Shown one piece after another: positions 1 to 8,636 of a stretch of 64,000 bases of DNA. The notes below the pieces were generated by a model, which had not been told where the DNA came from, searched no databases, and saw only the letters and a program-made list of their open reading frames with translations. Position numbers and translations under genes: made by a program. Every line of letters starts with the position of its first letter. The first letter of the stretch is position 1. Origin of the DNA: Thalassobacillus devorans (lineage in GTDB: Bacteria; Bacillota; Bacilli; Bacillales; Halobacillaceae); assembly GCF_011761345.1 (NCBI RefSeq), contig NZ_JAASRY010000003.1, positions 310,001-374,000 of the forward strand. The letters are read 5' to 3'.

Positions 1-471
1 CGCTAGAGATTGTGTGATAGAAGGGTCGGTATCCATTTCAGCCTTATCTACAACCGTATTGAACTCACCGTTTACAGCAGTTACGCCATTATTCTCGTTA
101 AAATGGACAATCACTTCACTCCCTTCTACAGGGATGCCATTTTTGCTCTGCTGCAAACGGACATGTGTCATGCCCAGCTCATCTTTTTCGGTCTTTTTTT
201 CCAACAAGCTGGCTTTCGGGTTTTTGATTTTATATTTATTTGTATTCTTTTCTAAATGATCAAGCGCTGCAGCTGCATTGCTGGCGTGCTGCTTTTCAGC
301 CTGCTTTTCGATTACGAACATAGGCTTGTTTCCATTATCAAGGCCATGTTTTTGTGCGATAGCCTCTGTTGAAACATTCGTATGTACAGCTTCGGCAGGG
401 AGTGGGGCAAACGTCCCGGCGAGCATGGCCGTTGATAACACGACTGCTGGTAATAAACGTTTTTTCTTCAA
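1..471 (-). CDS. Secreted M4 (thermolysin-like) metalloprotease precursor, 5' part only
   Basis: The reverse strand encodes 157 residues and runs off the left edge, so only the pre-pro region is present. It begins with a signal peptide (MKKKRLLPAVVLSTAMLAG, then an AEA-type cleavage region near residue 28). A fungalysin/thermolysin propeptide (FTP-like) segment follows, with the pattern LGMTHVRLQQSKNGIPVEGS at about residues 97-116 and FNENNGVTAVNGEF after it. In this family the propeptide guides folding and inhibits the zinc protease until it is cut off outside the cell. The start is a TTG placed 7 nt after a perfect AGGAGG (positions 479-484). The catalytic HExxH domain lies outside the window, so the M4 assignment rests on the propeptide alone. 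Confidence 0.75.
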   Translation of the reverse strand, partial: MKKKRLLPAVVLSTAMLAGTFAPLPAEAVHTNVSTEAIAQKHGLDNGNKPMFVIEKQAEKQHASNAAAALDHLEKNTNKYKIKNPKASLLEKKTEKDELGMTHVRLQQSKNGIPVEGSEVIVHFNENNGVTAVNGEFNTVVDKAEMDTDPSITQSLA

Positions 472-501
472 AAAAATTCCTCCTCGAATGGTTTGATACC
501 C

Positions 502-537
502 ATTATAAAAGAGAGGAGACAGAAAAGTCAGAATATT
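502..537 (-). promoter_or_regulatory. Candidate sigma-A promoter of the M4 protease gene
   Basis: On the minus strand a perfect TATAAT (positions 507-502) lies about 30 nt upstream of the TTG start. A CTGACT-like -35 stands about 18 bp further upstream. The -10 match is strong and the -35 is weak. Confidence 0.45.
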
Positions 538-581
538 ACGTACTATTTTTTTAGTTCAAAAGTTCTGTTTCTATTAATCTA

Positions 582-1517
582 CTAGCCAAAGCATAATTCC
601 TGGTAGTTACACCGTGCGCACTTATGGTCTTCCTGGTATTTCGGAAACTGATCGATGGATAAGGGTTCGTTTTTTTCTACATCGGCAAGGTAATGGGACA
701 TTTCCTGGATGCTCATTCCGAACAGGTTCTGCACGTTTATCAAATCCGTAGCATTCAAAGCATGTTCTTTATGGTAGCCTTCCAGCAAATATTCATTTCT
801 GATAACGATTTTATCTAAGGAATCTATCTGATACCTTTGCTTCAGGTAAAGGGCATATAAAGCCAGCTGATTGCGGTCTTCTGCTGATGCTTTCCCTGTC
901 TTCCAATCGACGATCACCCATTTATCCTGGTTAATGTCTCGGTAGACAAGGTCCATAACGATATAGATTTTCACATCACCAATCATCATATAGCGAAAGT
1001 CCTCAGAGGCGACAAAGCGAATATTTTCCGGTGTCTGGATATCCTGAAACGTTTGGCTCTTGAGAAAGTTATTCATCGCTGTGCCCAGACGCGACTGGAT
1101 CTTAGCTGTTTTGTTGGGAGGGAGCTTATCCTGCTGGCTATAGTAGATTTCATGCAGCATTGTATAATGCTTCGGCTTGTCATGCCAAAGGTGCTCCCGT
1201 CGAGTCGAGTCAATGAATCCCTGATTCAATTGCTGCCTGATCCGGTCAACCAGCTTTTGCTCGGATGGGATTTGCCTTGTCTTTAAGAAATGCTGGATTA
1301 CTTGATAGATGGTATCGTGGACAATACTTCCGAAGAGCATTTCCAGATTGGTCAGCTTTTTTAGACGGTAGGTATGACGTGCGAGGGAATCTGCGTCACG
1401 AAGCCATCCATTATGAGAAACGTAATAGTCGTAACCATATTTTCTCGGACATTCCATCAGTGTTTTGTGACGGGAAATCGACCATGATAATTCCGGATGG
1501 GGTTTGACTTCAAACAT
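582..1517 (-). CDS. PD-(D/E)XK nuclease of the RecB/Cas4/AddB type with a predicted Fe-S cluster
   Basis: This is a 311-residue RecB-family nuclease. Visible motifs are SISRHKTLMECPRKYGYDYY at the N terminus, GSIVHD, the catalytic core VMDLVYRD...VDWKTGK (Asp then D-x-K), and QLALYALYL (the motif-IV/QxxxY helix). Cys23 together with C300-x2-C303-x5-C309 gives the four-cysteine layout that binds a 4Fe-4S cluster in AddB and Cas4 nucleases. I infer single-strand DNA exonuclease activity in repair or recombination. No cas gene, AddA or helicase is adjacent. The ATG at 1517 is chosen because GGAGTG lies 5 nt upstream; an in-frame GTG at 1550 has no comparable site. Confidence 0.8.
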   Translation of the reverse strand: MFEVKPHPELSWSISRHKTLMECPRKYGYDYYVSHNGWLRDADSLARHTYRLKKLTNLEMLFGSIVHDTIYQVIQHFLKTRQIPSEQKLVDRIRQQLNQGFIDSTRREHLWHDKPKHYTMLHEIYYSQQDKLPPNKTAKIQSRLGTAMNNFLKSQTFQDIQTPENIRFVASEDFRYMMIGDVKIYIVMDLVYRDINQDKWVIVDWKTGKASAEDRNQLALYALYLKQRYQIDSLDKIVIRNEYLLEGYHKEHALNATDLINVQNLFGMSIQEMSHYLADVEKNEPLSIDQFPKYQEDHKCARCNYQELCFG

Positions 1518-1562
1518 ATAATCACTCCGAATATGTAATGAGAGGGGCACAAAAGGCCCTCT

Positions 1563-1736
1563 TTAGCGCATCAACGGCATGATGACAATATATACTCCTG
1601 CCAGGAGTATTCCGATGGTACCTGGTCATATTGGTGGGATTTTCGGCTTGCCACCGTTATTCCCCTTTTGACCATCATCGGATTTGGAAATTTGTCAGGA
1701 GCTCTGGTAACAATGTTTCTTGATTTCTTTGCTCAA
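1563..1736 (-). pseudogene. Small membrane-protein ORF interrupted by two in-frame TGA codons
   Basis: On the minus strand a TTG start, 7 nt after a perfect AGGAGGG, opens a 58-codon frame that ends in TAA at 1565-1563. The frame carries two internal TGA codons, at codons 14 and 37. If both were TGG (Trp), the product would be a 57-residue protein: a charged N-terminal half (QISKSDDGQKGNNGGKPKIP) and a C-terminal membrane helix (GTIGILLAGVYIVIMPLMR). A TTGACA -35 element lies upstream near 1792. All other genes here use TGA as a stop, so this is most simply a recently inactivated gene. I do not recognise the family. Confidence 0.45.
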
Positions 1737-1817
1737 GAAAAAACCCTCCTCGTTATATACCTATAATGGTATATCGGAAGAGGGGGCTTGTCAATTTGTA
1801 TAGCTGCGAATACTTGT

Positions 1818-2246
1818 TTAACAATGGTTGTCGTAAGCGTTGGTAAGGTTATCTACGATTTCTTCAACTTCAAAGTCTTCAATATCCTCACGTGGAATGA
1901 AATGAACGACTTTGCCATCTTTCATCAGTGCCATGGAGGGAGAAGAAGGTTCTAACCCTTCAAAGTGTTCACGCATACGAGCTGTTGCTTCACGATCCTG
2001 ACCTGCAAATACAGTAGCCAGGTGTTCTGGTGTTTTTTCGTAAGCCAGGGATTCACGGGCTGCCGGGCGGGCAAGCCCCGCTGCACATCCGCATACAGAG
2101 TTAACGACCACGAGTGCTGTGCCTTTTGTATTCGCTATGAATTCGTCTACTTCCTCGGGCGTGGTTAATTCTCTGAAACCAGCATTCGTCAATTCATCGC
2201 GCATTGGCTGCGCCATTTGTTTCATATATTCTTCATAAGCATTCAT
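1818..2246 (-). CDS. brxA: Bacilliredoxin BrxA (YphP/YqiW family)
   Basis: This is a 142-residue thioredoxin-fold protein with the diagnostic CGC motif at Cys52-Gly-Cys54 in VVVNSVCGCAAGLARP. Conserved VFAGQD and PSSPSMAL segments follow. Bacilliredoxins remove bacillithiol from S-bacillithiolated cytosolic proteins after oxidative stress, and Cys52 would be the attacking thiol. Over the parts I can compare from memory, the sequence is closer to B. subtilis BrxA (YphP) than to BrxB (YqiW). The length is normal. AAAGGAGG stands 7 nt before the ATG. The gene lies downstream of cvfC on the same strand. Confidence 0.9.
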   Translation of the reverse strand: MNAYEEYMKQMAQPMRDELTNAGFRELTTPEEVDEFIANTKGTALVVVNSVCGCAAGLARPAARESLAYEKTPEHLATVFAGQDREATARMREHFEGLEPSSPSMALMKDGKVVHFIPREDIEDFEVEEIVDNLTNAYDNHC

Positions 2247-2308
2247 GTTAAATCCTCCTTTAAATAATTAACGTAGTTATAAGATAATGGATCCCTTTAG
2301 TGAAAAAA

Positions 2309-3457
2309 TCAATTGTTTTTTCGGGCCTGGGTCATTTGGTGCCAGACGGAGCCCTTTGCTTCTTCGCCGCCTTTGATCCGCTGCAGTGCCATTTTCGCCT
2401 GCATCCTTACTTCAAATTCCGGATCGTCAATAGCTTCTTCCAGCTTAGTGATTGCTGTTTCGTCCCCGATTTCATATAAAAACATCGCCGCCCGCCAGCG
2501 GACAAGTTTATTCGGGTCAGAAAGGGAAACAATCATTTCTGGCATAGCTTCTTTGAAACCTAAATCCGATAAACAGTCCCCGGCTGTTCTCCGGACTGTG
2601 ACGGACTTGTCCTTCAACGCCTGGTATAAATAAGGGAGGACTTCCGGTTCTTCAATCATACCAAGGTAGGCGGTTGCCAGCCGGCGAATCGATCCTTTTT
2701 CATCATGCAGCGCTTTTTCTAGCACCGGAAGATCATCATAACTCGGGTTCATACGGTCAAGTGCGGCATAACGCACCTTCCAATCGGGATTGTCAAGGGT
2801 TGACATAATATCTTCTTGATTATCCCTGTGAGGCTCGACGGGTACTTCTGCTCCTTCTTCAAAAGCCCGCTCAACCAGTGCCTCCAGTCGTTGTTCATCG
2901 TAGCTTGCAGCCAGTTCCTCGGCGACTTCCTGGCCAATCTCTTCCATATCGCCATAACGAGGATTCTGTTCGACCCACTTTCGTTCCATGACCATATTAG
3001 GAGAAGCGGGGGATGCTTTCATAGCTGCATTCATAAACATCTCCGGCAGCCCGACCCGCTTTTCTTCATTACCGTCATCAAGCTTAATCTGCATGGGGAG
3101 CCCACGAAACATTTGAACGTACACTTTCACTTCTCCGAAAGCATCTTTTGCTTGTTCGGTCTGTTGCTGCTTAGCTTCCTGTTCTCGATTTTCCTCTTTT
3201 GTACCAAGTGCTTCCCTTACTTCAGGGAGGACATTTTCCCAGGAAGAGCGCGGGTTACGATCGAGTGCGATAAAGTCCATGACATGGTAGAGACTTTTCA
3301 CTCCTTCGATAGCAAGAAGGTCTTTTATATGCTGGGGTGCCTCTTCCAGGTTATCCCCTTGTTTATAGTTATAGGTATCACCTGCTGGGAGCTCTTCATC
3401 GAGGTTGATTTTCATTGAATTGGGACTCGGCGTCGGTTCAATCGACACGATTTTCAT
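2309..3457 (-). CDS. cvfC: CvfC-like protein (YpgR): Nfu N-terminal domain plus HEAT repeats
   Basis: The 382-residue product opens with an Nfu/NifU-N-like domain (VSIEPTPSPNSMKINLDEEL, then KQGDNLEEAP and VMDFIALDRNP, about residues 1-75). A charged linker follows. The C-terminal half consists of HEAT/PBS-lyase-like helical repeats (for example DDLPVLEKALHDEKGSIRRL and KLVRWRAAMFLYEIGDETAI, about residues 225-365). This is the architecture of B. subtilis YpgR and staphylococcal conserved virulence factor C. The Nfu-N domain suggests a link to Fe-S protein maturation, but no Fe-S ligand cysteines are visible. Proximity to brxA fits a shared redox or Fe-S role, as an inference. Confidence 0.85.
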   Translation of the reverse strand: MKIVSIEPTPSPNSMKINLDEELPAGDTYNYKQGDNLEEAPQHIKDLLAIEGVKSLYHVMDFIALDRNPRSSWENVLPEVREALGTKEENREQEAKQQQTEQAKDAFGEVKVYVQMFRGLPMQIKLDDGNEEKRVGLPEMFMNAAMKASPASPNMVMERKWVEQNPRYGDMEEIGQEVAEELAASYDEQRLEALVERAFEEGAEVPVEPHRDNQEDIMSTLDNPDWKVRYAALDRMNPSYDDLPVLEKALHDEKGSIRRLATAYLGMIEEPEVLPYLYQALKDKSVTVRRTAGDCLSDLGFKEAMPEMIVSLSDPNKLVRWRAAMFLYEIGDETAITKLEEAIDDPEFEVRMQAKMALQRIKGGEEAKGSVWHQMTQARKNN

Positions 3458-3608
3458 ATGGTTGTCCCCCTTTTTCCATTATTCTTATTGATGATTTTAA
3501 CAGAGATTGGCGCTGCTATCCATTCCCGCAGCCTGCAGCATCCTGATTGGTTAATAACAGGAGTCGTAGTATGATGATGAAAAAAAGAGAGAAGAAAGGA
3601 TTTTCGCT

Positions 3609-4412
3609 ATGACTATTGCCCGGACATTGACGATTGCAGGGTCAGCTGCACAAGGGAGTGCCGGTATCCAGGCAGATTTGAAGACTTTCCAGGAGCGGGA
3701 TGTATATGGCATGAGTGCCATCACTGCTATCGTTGCTAATAATGCCAAAACGGAACAAGGAATTTTCACCCAGCCGCTGGGGGCGATTGAAGCACAGATA
3801 TACGCGGCATTCGAACATGTCGGGGTGGATGCTTTGAAAACCGGCATGTTGTTCACGCAAGAAATCATTGATCATGTCTCTGCTATAGTAAAAGAAGAAA
3901 ATACAGGCCATATTGTTGTGGACCCGGTCATGATTGGCAAAATGGGGTCACAGTTATTGAGAGATGACGCGATTGTGGCGATGAAAGAACAGCTTTTCCC
4001 CCTTGCCGATATTATCACTCCTAATACGATGGAAGCGGCTAAGCTCTTAGAATGGGAAACGATTGATAATATCGAAGCGATGTATCAGGCAGCTAAAGAA
4101 CTCCATCAACTAGGCCCGCGTTATGTATTAGTCAAAGGCGGTGCACTTGCTGACTACCCGGCAGTCGATATTTTATATGATGGTGAAGATTTCAAGGAAT
4201 TTCGTTCAGAGCGTATTGATACGATTCATACAAGTGGGGCAGGTTGTACTTATGCAGCGGCAATCACTGCTGAACTGGCTAAAGGGCAAGAAATGAAAGA
4301 TGCAGTAGGATTGGCTAAATCGTTTGTTACTGAGGCGATTCGTCATGCTTTGTCATTCGAACGAGGAATCGGATCCACCAATCATGCCGCCTGCCGCAAC
4401 AAAAAAATATAA
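3609..4412 (+). CDS. pdxK: Pyridoxal/pyridoxamine kinase (ThiD-fold PdxK)
   Basis: This is a 267-residue ribokinase-fold enzyme that phosphorylates pyridoxal/pyridoxamine, and possibly hydroxymethylpyrimidine, in the cytosol. It keeps GIQADLKTFQERDVYGMSA, DPVMIGKMGSQLL, ITPNTMEAAKL and the anion-hole motif HTSGAGCTYAAA. The Cys in GAGC is characteristic of the B. subtilis PdxK subgroup; true ThiD usually has GTGC. The N-terminal substrate loop is unusual: AGSAAQGSAG replaces the usual AGSDSSGGAG, so the conserved Asp is Ala. AAAGGA lies about 9 nt before the ATG. The gene stands alone and is followed by a strong terminator. Confidence 0.85.
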   Translation: MTIARTLTIAGSAAQGSAGIQADLKTFQERDVYGMSAITAIVANNAKTEQGIFTQPLGAIEAQIYAAFEHVGVDALKTGMLFTQEIIDHVSAIVKEENTGHIVVDPVMIGKMGSQLLRDDAIVAMKEQLFPLADIITPNTMEAAKLLEWETIDNIEAMYQAAKELHQLGPRYVLVKGGALADYPAVDILYDGEDFKEFRSERIDTIHTSGAGCTYAAAITAELAKGQEMKDAVGLAKSFVTEAIRHALSFERGIGSTNHAACRNKKI

Positions 4413-4419
4413 AAGTAAT

Positions 4420-4455
4420 AAGCGCGCAGAACCCTGTCACTGCGCGCTTTTTTTA
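4420..4455 (+). terminator. Rho-independent terminator after pdxK
   Basis: A perfect 10-bp stem AAGCGCGCAG/CTGCGCGCTT with a 10-nt loop is followed directly by a T-rich tail. Confidence 0.9.
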
Positions 4456-4494
4456 TTCCTTCAAAAACTTTTTAAAAAAATTCACGATTAACGG

Positions 4495-4530
4495 TTGAAT
4501 TAATATACTTAATAATGCATAATAATTCAT
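4495..4530 (+). promoter_or_regulatory. argGH promoter with overlapping ARG box
   Basis: TTGAAT (4495-4500), a 17-bp spacer and CATAAT (4518-4523) form a sigma-A promoter. The 16-bp sequence ATGCATAATAATTCAT (4515-4530) overlaps the -10 and start region. It matches the ArgR/AhrC operator pattern ATGAATAAnnATTCAT closely, which implies repression by arginine. Confidence 0.7.
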
Positions 4531-4576
4531 ATCTTAAAAGAACGAAGAAAACAACAGCAAAGGGGAGCTGACTATA

Positions 4577-5836
4577 ATGGAAAAACAAAAAGTAGTATTA
4601 GCGTATTCAGGTGGATTAGATACTTCGGTAGCGGTGAAATGGCTGCAGGATAAATACAACTATGAAGTAATCGCTGTCGGTTTAGATATCGGAGAAGGTA
4701 AAGACCTTGATTTTGTAAAAGAAAAAGCATTGAACGTCGGTGCATTGAAATCTTATACCGTAGATGCGAAGGCATTGTTCGCGGAGGATTATCTGTTGCC
4801 GGCTTTGAAGGCGAATGTCATGTATGAAGGGCAGTACCCGCTCGTTTCCGCATTATCCCGTCCGTTGATTGCTAAAGTACTGGTAGAAATCGCGGAAAAA
4901 GAGGGAGCGGTAGCGGTAGCTCATGGTTGTACTGGAAAAGGGAACGACCAGGTAAGATTCGATGTCGCGATTACAGCGTTGAATCCAGAATTGGAAATCG
5001 TGGCCCCTGTCAGAGAATGGGCAATGTCCAGAGATGAAGAAATCGCCTATGCGAAAGAACATGGCATCCCGGTACCAGTTGATGTTGACAATCCTTACAG
5101 TATCGACCAGAACATGTGGGGAAGAAGTAACGAATGTGGTGTTCTGGAAGACCCTTGGGCACAGCCGCCGGAAGAAGCTTATGATCTGACGACAGCACCA
5201 GAAAAAGCACCAGATGAAGCGGAAGAATTGGAGATTACTTTTGTGAAAGGGATGCCTGTAGCTATCAATGACGAGACCCTTCCATTGGAAGATTTGATTT
5301 TGAAGCTGAATAACATCGCAGGGAAGCATGGCGTCGGACGTATCGACCACGTCGAGAACCGTCTTGTCGGTATCAAATCGAGAGAAATCTATGAAACTCC
5401 TGCTGCAACAACGTTGATCACCTCTCACCAGGCATTGGAATCCTTGACGCTGCCTCGTGAAGTGGCTCAGTTCAAGCCGATCGTGGAACAAAAATTCGCC
5501 CAAATGGTATATGAAGGCCTATGGTATTCTCCATTGATGGATGGGTTAAAAGCATTCATCGAAGAGACACAAACACATGTCTCCGGTGTTGTGAAAGTTA
5601 AATTGTATAAGGGGCAGGCGCAGGTAATTGGCCGGAAATCTGATTTCTCCCTTTATGACTTCAACCTGGCGACTTATAACCCGGATGATGCCTTTGACCA
5701 TGAAGCAGCACTTGGGTTCATCAAACTTTGGGGGCTGCCGACGAAAGTCCATGCATCTGTCACCCAAGGGGAAAAAATCACAGGCAGCTCTTTAGATAAA
5801 GTCAAATTAGACCTGAAAGAGGCGGTTAAGTCGTGA
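4577..5836 (+). CDS. argG: Argininosuccinate synthase
   Basis: This is a 419-residue type I argininosuccinate synthase. It condenses citrulline and aspartate with ATP in arginine biosynthesis. The ATP-pyrophosphatase P-loop AYSGGLDTS is at residues 9-17. Further family motifs are [30 protein letters not shown] and [26 protein letters not shown] stands 9 nt before the ATG. The stop codon overlaps the argH start by 4 nt, so the two genes are translationally coupled. Regulation is by the ARG box upstream. Confidence 0.97.
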   Translation: MEKQKVVLAYSGGLDTSVAVKWLQDKYNYEVIAVGLDIGEGKDLDFVKEKALNVGALKSYTVDAKALFAEDYLLPALKANVMYEGQYPLVSALSRPLIAKVLVEIAEKEGAVAVAHGCTGKGNDQVRFDVAITALNPELEIVAPVREWAMSRDEEIAYAKEHGIPVPVDVDNPYSIDQNMWGRSNECGVLEDPWAQPPEEAYDLTTAPEKAPDEAEELEITFVKGMPVAINDETLPLEDLILKLNNIAGKHGVGRIDHVENRLVGIKSREIYETPAATTLITSHQALESLTLPREVAQFKPIVEQKFAQMVYEGLWYSPLMDGLKAFIEETQTHVSGVVKVKLYKGQAQVIGRKSDFSLYDFNLATYNPDDAFDHEAALGFIKLWGLPTKVHASVTQGEKITGSSLDKVKLDLKEAVKS

Positions 5837-7257
5837 CTAAATTATGGGGAGGTCGTTTCACGAAAGCGACCAATCAACTCGTAGAAGAATATACAGCATC
5901 TATCAACTTTGACCGAAAGCTTGCCCGTTACGATATCATCGGCAGCATGGCTCATGTAGATATGCTCGCTTCCTGTGGGATTCTCACCCACCAGGAGGCG
6001 GCTATCATCATTGAAGGCCTGAATAAAGTCGATTATAAAATCGAGTGCGGAAAAGTGGAGCTGGATGTCGGCCATGAAGATATTCACATGAACGTCGAGC
6101 AGCTGTTGAGCAAGGAAATCGGGCCGCTCAGTGGAAAGCTTCATACCGGAAGAAGCCGTAACGATCAAGTTGCCCTTGATATGCGTCTCTATCTGCGTGA
6201 GGTAGTCGTCGATATGGTGGAGCAGCTTGTTCAATTGCAGCAAGCCTTGCTTACCCAGGCAAAAACCAATCTGGATACGATCCTTCCAGGATATACGCAT
6301 TTGCAGCGGGCACAACCTGTTTCGTTCGCTCACCATATGATGGCGTATGTCTTCATGTTCCAGCGTGATGTCGAGCGTTTGCAGGACAGCTTCAAGCGGA
6401 TCAACCAGATGCCGCTTGGCGCGGGAGCCCTGGCAGGCACGACCTTCCCGATTGACCGTCAGCAGGTGGCCGACAAGCTGCAGTTCGACGGTCTATGCGA
6501 AAACAGTCTGGATGCCGTCAGTGACCGGGATTTTGTCATTGAATTTTTGGCGAATACATCGATGATTTCCATGCATTTGTCCCGGCTTTCGGAGGAGCTT
6601 GTCCAATGGTCAAGCACGGAATTCAACTTCATCGAGCTGGATGACGCGTTTTGTACCGGAAGCAGCATGATGCCGCAAAAGAAAAATCCCGATGTCCCTG
6701 AACTGGTCCGCGGGAAAACCGGCCGGGTCTATGGCAACCTGATCGGTATGCTGACGACATTGAAGTCGTTGCCGCTCGCTTACAACAAAGATATGCAGGA
6801 AGATAAAGAGGGGATGTTTGATACAGCTGAAACCTTGAAAGGGGCGTTAGCGTTGTTTGCTCCAATGATCGAAACGATGCATGTCAACAAAGAGGCGATG
6901 TACAAAGCGGTAGCGGAAGACTATTCCAATGCGACCGACCTTGCCGATTACCTGGTAGGGAAGAATGTACCTTTTCGTGAAGCCCATGCTGTAGTCGGTC
7001 AGGTAGTGCTTCATTGCATCAATAAAGGATGTTATCTTCTCGACCTGTCATTGGAAGAGTTCCATCAATTCTCTGACGCTATTGAAGAAGATATCTATGA
7101 AGCGTTGACACCTGAGTCGGTAGTGGCAGCACGAAATGTGCCTGGAGGGCCGGCGAAGAACCGGGTACAGGAACAGTTTCTCAGTGCCGAAAAGTCGATT
7201 ACAGCCAGCTTAAGCTGGGTACAGTCGCTGCAATCTGCGGTTAAATTGGATGGCTGA
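5833..7257 (+). CDS. argH: Argininosuccinate lyase
   Basis: This 474-residue fumarase/aspartase-superfamily enzyme splits argininosuccinate into arginine and fumarate. The signature loop [12 protein letters not shown] carries the catalytic serine. [29 protein letters not shown] and the N-terminal [20 protein letters not shown] are also present. It begins with GTG inside the last codons of argG (GTGA overlap). The product is slightly longer than the usual 460 residues because of its C-terminal tail. It ends just before a 21-bp tandem repeat array. Confidence 0.97.
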   Translation: MTKLWGGRFTKATNQLVEEYTASINFDRKLARYDIIGSMAHVDMLASCGILTHQEAAIIIEGLNKVDYKIECGKVELDVGHEDIHMNVEQLLSKEIGPLSGKLHTGRSRNDQVALDMRLYLREVVVDMVEQLVQLQQALLTQAKTNLDTILPGYTHLQRAQPVSFAHHMMAYVFMFQRDVERLQDSFKRINQMPLGAGALAGTTFPIDRQQVADKLQFDGLCENSLDAVSDRDFVIEFLANTSMISMHLSRLSEELVQWSSTEFNFIELDDAFCTGSSMMPQKKNPDVPELVRGKTGRVYGNLIGMLTTLKSLPLAYNKDMQEDKEGMFDTAETLKGALALFAPMIETMHVNKEAMYKAVAEDYSNATDLADYLVGKNVPFREAHAVVGQVVLHCINKGCYLLDLSLEEFHQFSDAIEEDIYEALTPESVVAARNVPGGPAKNRVQEQFLSAEKSITASLSWVQSLQSAVKLDG

Positions 7258-7290
7258 CTGTGAAAGGATGTCTGGTACCCATTGGAAGTT

Positions 7291-7450
7291 GGATTGTCTC
7301 TCTTATTAATAAGTGAGCGCATAAATAAATTTTTTATCTCATAAATTTTCAAATATGTCTCATGAAATTTCGATTTTGTCTCAAAAACTTTAAAAATTGT
7401 CTCAGAAGCTTGCATTATTAGCTCATAAACACTGCAGTTGTCTCTCTTAC
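7291..7450. repeat. 21-bp tandem repeat array downstream of argH
   Basis: Degenerate units beginning TGTCTCA and continuing roughly TAAATTTT recur with TCTC (or GCTC/GCGC) at 7297, 7317, 7337, 7358, 7379, 7400, 7421 and 7441. This gives a 20-21 bp period over eight units. The outermost units share the variant TCTCTCTTA. There are no spacers. Read on the minus strand it gives a seven-residue periodic peptide (pattern FETK-KFHET), which I regard as a by-product of the repeat. Confidence 0.8.
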
Positions 7451-7460
7451 AAGAAGAAAA

Positions 7461-7498
7461 ACCGCCCTGGCCGGCAGCATACGGCAGGGCGGTTTTTG
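7461..7498. terminator. Bidirectional terminator between the repeat array and the siderophore-binding gene
   Basis: ACCGCCCTG/CAGGGCGGT form a perfect stem with extra CCG/CGG pairing inside. TTTTTG follows on the plus strand, and a run of A precedes it, serving as T on the minus strand. Confidence 0.85.
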
Positions 7499-7504
7499 TA
7501 ATAT

Positions 7505-7533
7505 AAAGAAAGGCTGCCCTGAGGGGGCAGCCT
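7505..7533 (-). terminator. Terminator of the siderophore-binding protein gene
   Basis: On the minus strand AGGCTGCCC pairs with GGGCAGCCT and is followed by a T-rich tail (TTTCTTTAT). It lies 12 bp past the stop codon at 7545. Confidence 0.75.
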
Positions 7534-7544
7534 ATGATTAACAA

Positions 7545-8534
7545 TTATTCTTCTTCCTCCAGGAATATTTTTTCCAGATCATTGACCATTTCATTGGCAG
7601 CCAGGTATCCACCTGCTGTATTCCAGGTTGCGTCGCTTACTTCGTGTACTTCTCCAGATTTTACAACCTCAAGGTTCTTGAATAAAGGGTCTTGCAGCCA
7701 TTCTTGCTGTACTTCTTTTGCTGCGCCGTCACCTGTTTCGTAAGTGAAATGGAAAAGGATATCGCCATCCATCGCTGGAATTCGTTCTTTTGTCGCTTTT
7801 TCCATGAAGTCTTCCGCTTGCTGTGACTCAGGACGGTTAAAGCCGATTTGATCCAGGATGACACCTGAGAAGGAGTCTTTATGCATAATACGGACATGAT
7901 CCGGCATGAAGCGCACCACGGATACTTCCTGATCCAGTTTGTCACCGGCCTGATCTGCGAAGTCTTCCAATCGCTGATCATATTCCTCAATCAATTGCTG
8001 ACCTTCTTCCTCCTTATTCAATGCTTTAGAATAGGTCATAAAGTTTTCCTGCCATTCGCCGCGCAGGGTTTCAGCAAAAACAGTCGGTGCGATTTTGCTC
8101 AATTTGTCGTAAATATCTTCCTGACGCATTTTGTTACCAATGATAAGGTCAGGCTGCAATTCAAGGATTTTTTCTATGTTTACATTTGATTCATCACCGA
8201 CTACTTCAACGCCTTCCATTTGGTCGCTGATATGGTCATACCAAGGATCACCCAGCCATGACTTCACAGCACCTACCGGCTGGACACCAAGAGCCAATAA
8301 AGCTTCCGTACCTTCGTTTGTAAGTATAACGACACGTTCTGGCTTCTCTTCGATTGTAGTTTCACCCATCGCATGTTCAATGGTATAAGGTTCGAAGTCC
8401 TCCGAACTGCTGCTGTCCTCATTATTTTGCTCTTGCTCATCGGAAGTATCTTCACTGGATGAACCTCCGCAGGCTGCTAATACAAGAGATAATACCAACA
8501 TTAAAATAAATGCGGGTAAATATTTTTTACTCAT
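7545..8534 (-). CDS. Iron-siderophore ABC transporter substrate-binding lipoprotein
   Basis: This is a 329-residue FecB/FhuD-type binding protein. The signal peptide ends in the lipobox LVLAAC, with lipidated Cys22. A low-complexity Ser/Asp/Glu linker follows, then the mature domain with ERVVILTNEGTEALLALGV, EKILELQPDLIIGNKM and VVRFMPDHVRIM. It should bind a ferric siderophore or ferric citrate outside the membrane and deliver it to the divergently encoded permease. B. subtilis YfmC is the closest match I can recall. The ATG at 8534 follows GGGAGTGG; the GTG three codons upstream lies inside that site. A Fur box sits just upstream. Confidence 0.9.
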   Translation of the reverse strand: MSKKYLPAFILMLVLSLVLAACGGSSSEDTSDEQEQNNEDSSSSEDFEPYTIEHAMGETTIEEKPERVVILTNEGTEALLALGVQPVGAVKSWLGDPWYDHISDQMEGVEVVGDESNVNIEKILELQPDLIIGNKMRQEDIYDKLSKIAPTVFAETLRGEWQENFMTYSKALNKEEEGQQLIEEYDQRLEDFADQAGDKLDQEVSVVRFMPDHVRIMHKDSFSGVILDQIGFNRPESQQAEDFMEKATKERIPAMDGDILFHFTYETGDGAAKEVQQEWLQDPLFKNLEVVKSGEVHEVSDATWNTAGGYLAANEMVNDLEKIFLEEEE

Positions 8535-8551
8535 AATTCCCACTCCCTAAT

Positions 8552-8566
8552 TGATTATGATTATCA
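8552..8566 (-). promoter_or_regulatory. Fur box upstream of the siderophore-binding protein gene
   Basis: TGATTATGATTATCA matches the Bacillus Fur/PerR-type 7-1-7 operator TGATAATnATTATCA with one mismatch. It lies 18 bp before the start codon of the minus-strand gene. Confidence 0.8.
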
Positions 8567-8636
8567 TTCACAATTAGTAGCTTATATAAAATTTTCCCTT
8601 TAGTCAACTGAAATTTGAAATATTTTGTGACATAAA

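Noticed and set aside
64-550. Plus-strand frames at the left edge
   Set aside because: The minus strand carries a clear signal peptide, ribosome binding site and M4 propeptide. The plus-strand frames are antisense to it.
1563-1736. Reassignment of UGA to tryptophan
   Set aside because: Many genes here end in TGA and use TGG for Trp (for example the argG stop and the helicase-fusion stop), so the standard code applies to the genome. The two TGA codons were recorded as a pseudogene-like observation.
2816-3418. Long antisense frames opposite real genes (also 14153-14968, 4853-5503, 11787-12269, 13105-13683)
   Set aside because: They lack start sites and family motifs, and lie opposite well-supported genes on the other strand.
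7291-7450. CRISPR array
   Set aside because: Units are contiguous, about 21 bp, degenerate and without unique spacers. No cas genes are nearby; the Cas4-like nuclease at 582-1517 is RecB/AddB-like and unlinked.
7095-7544. 149-codon minus-strand frame with a seven-residue periodic peptide
   Set aside because: It overlaps the end of argH antisense, spans the terminator and the 21-bp array, and has no ribosome binding site. The periodicity comes from the DNA repeat.
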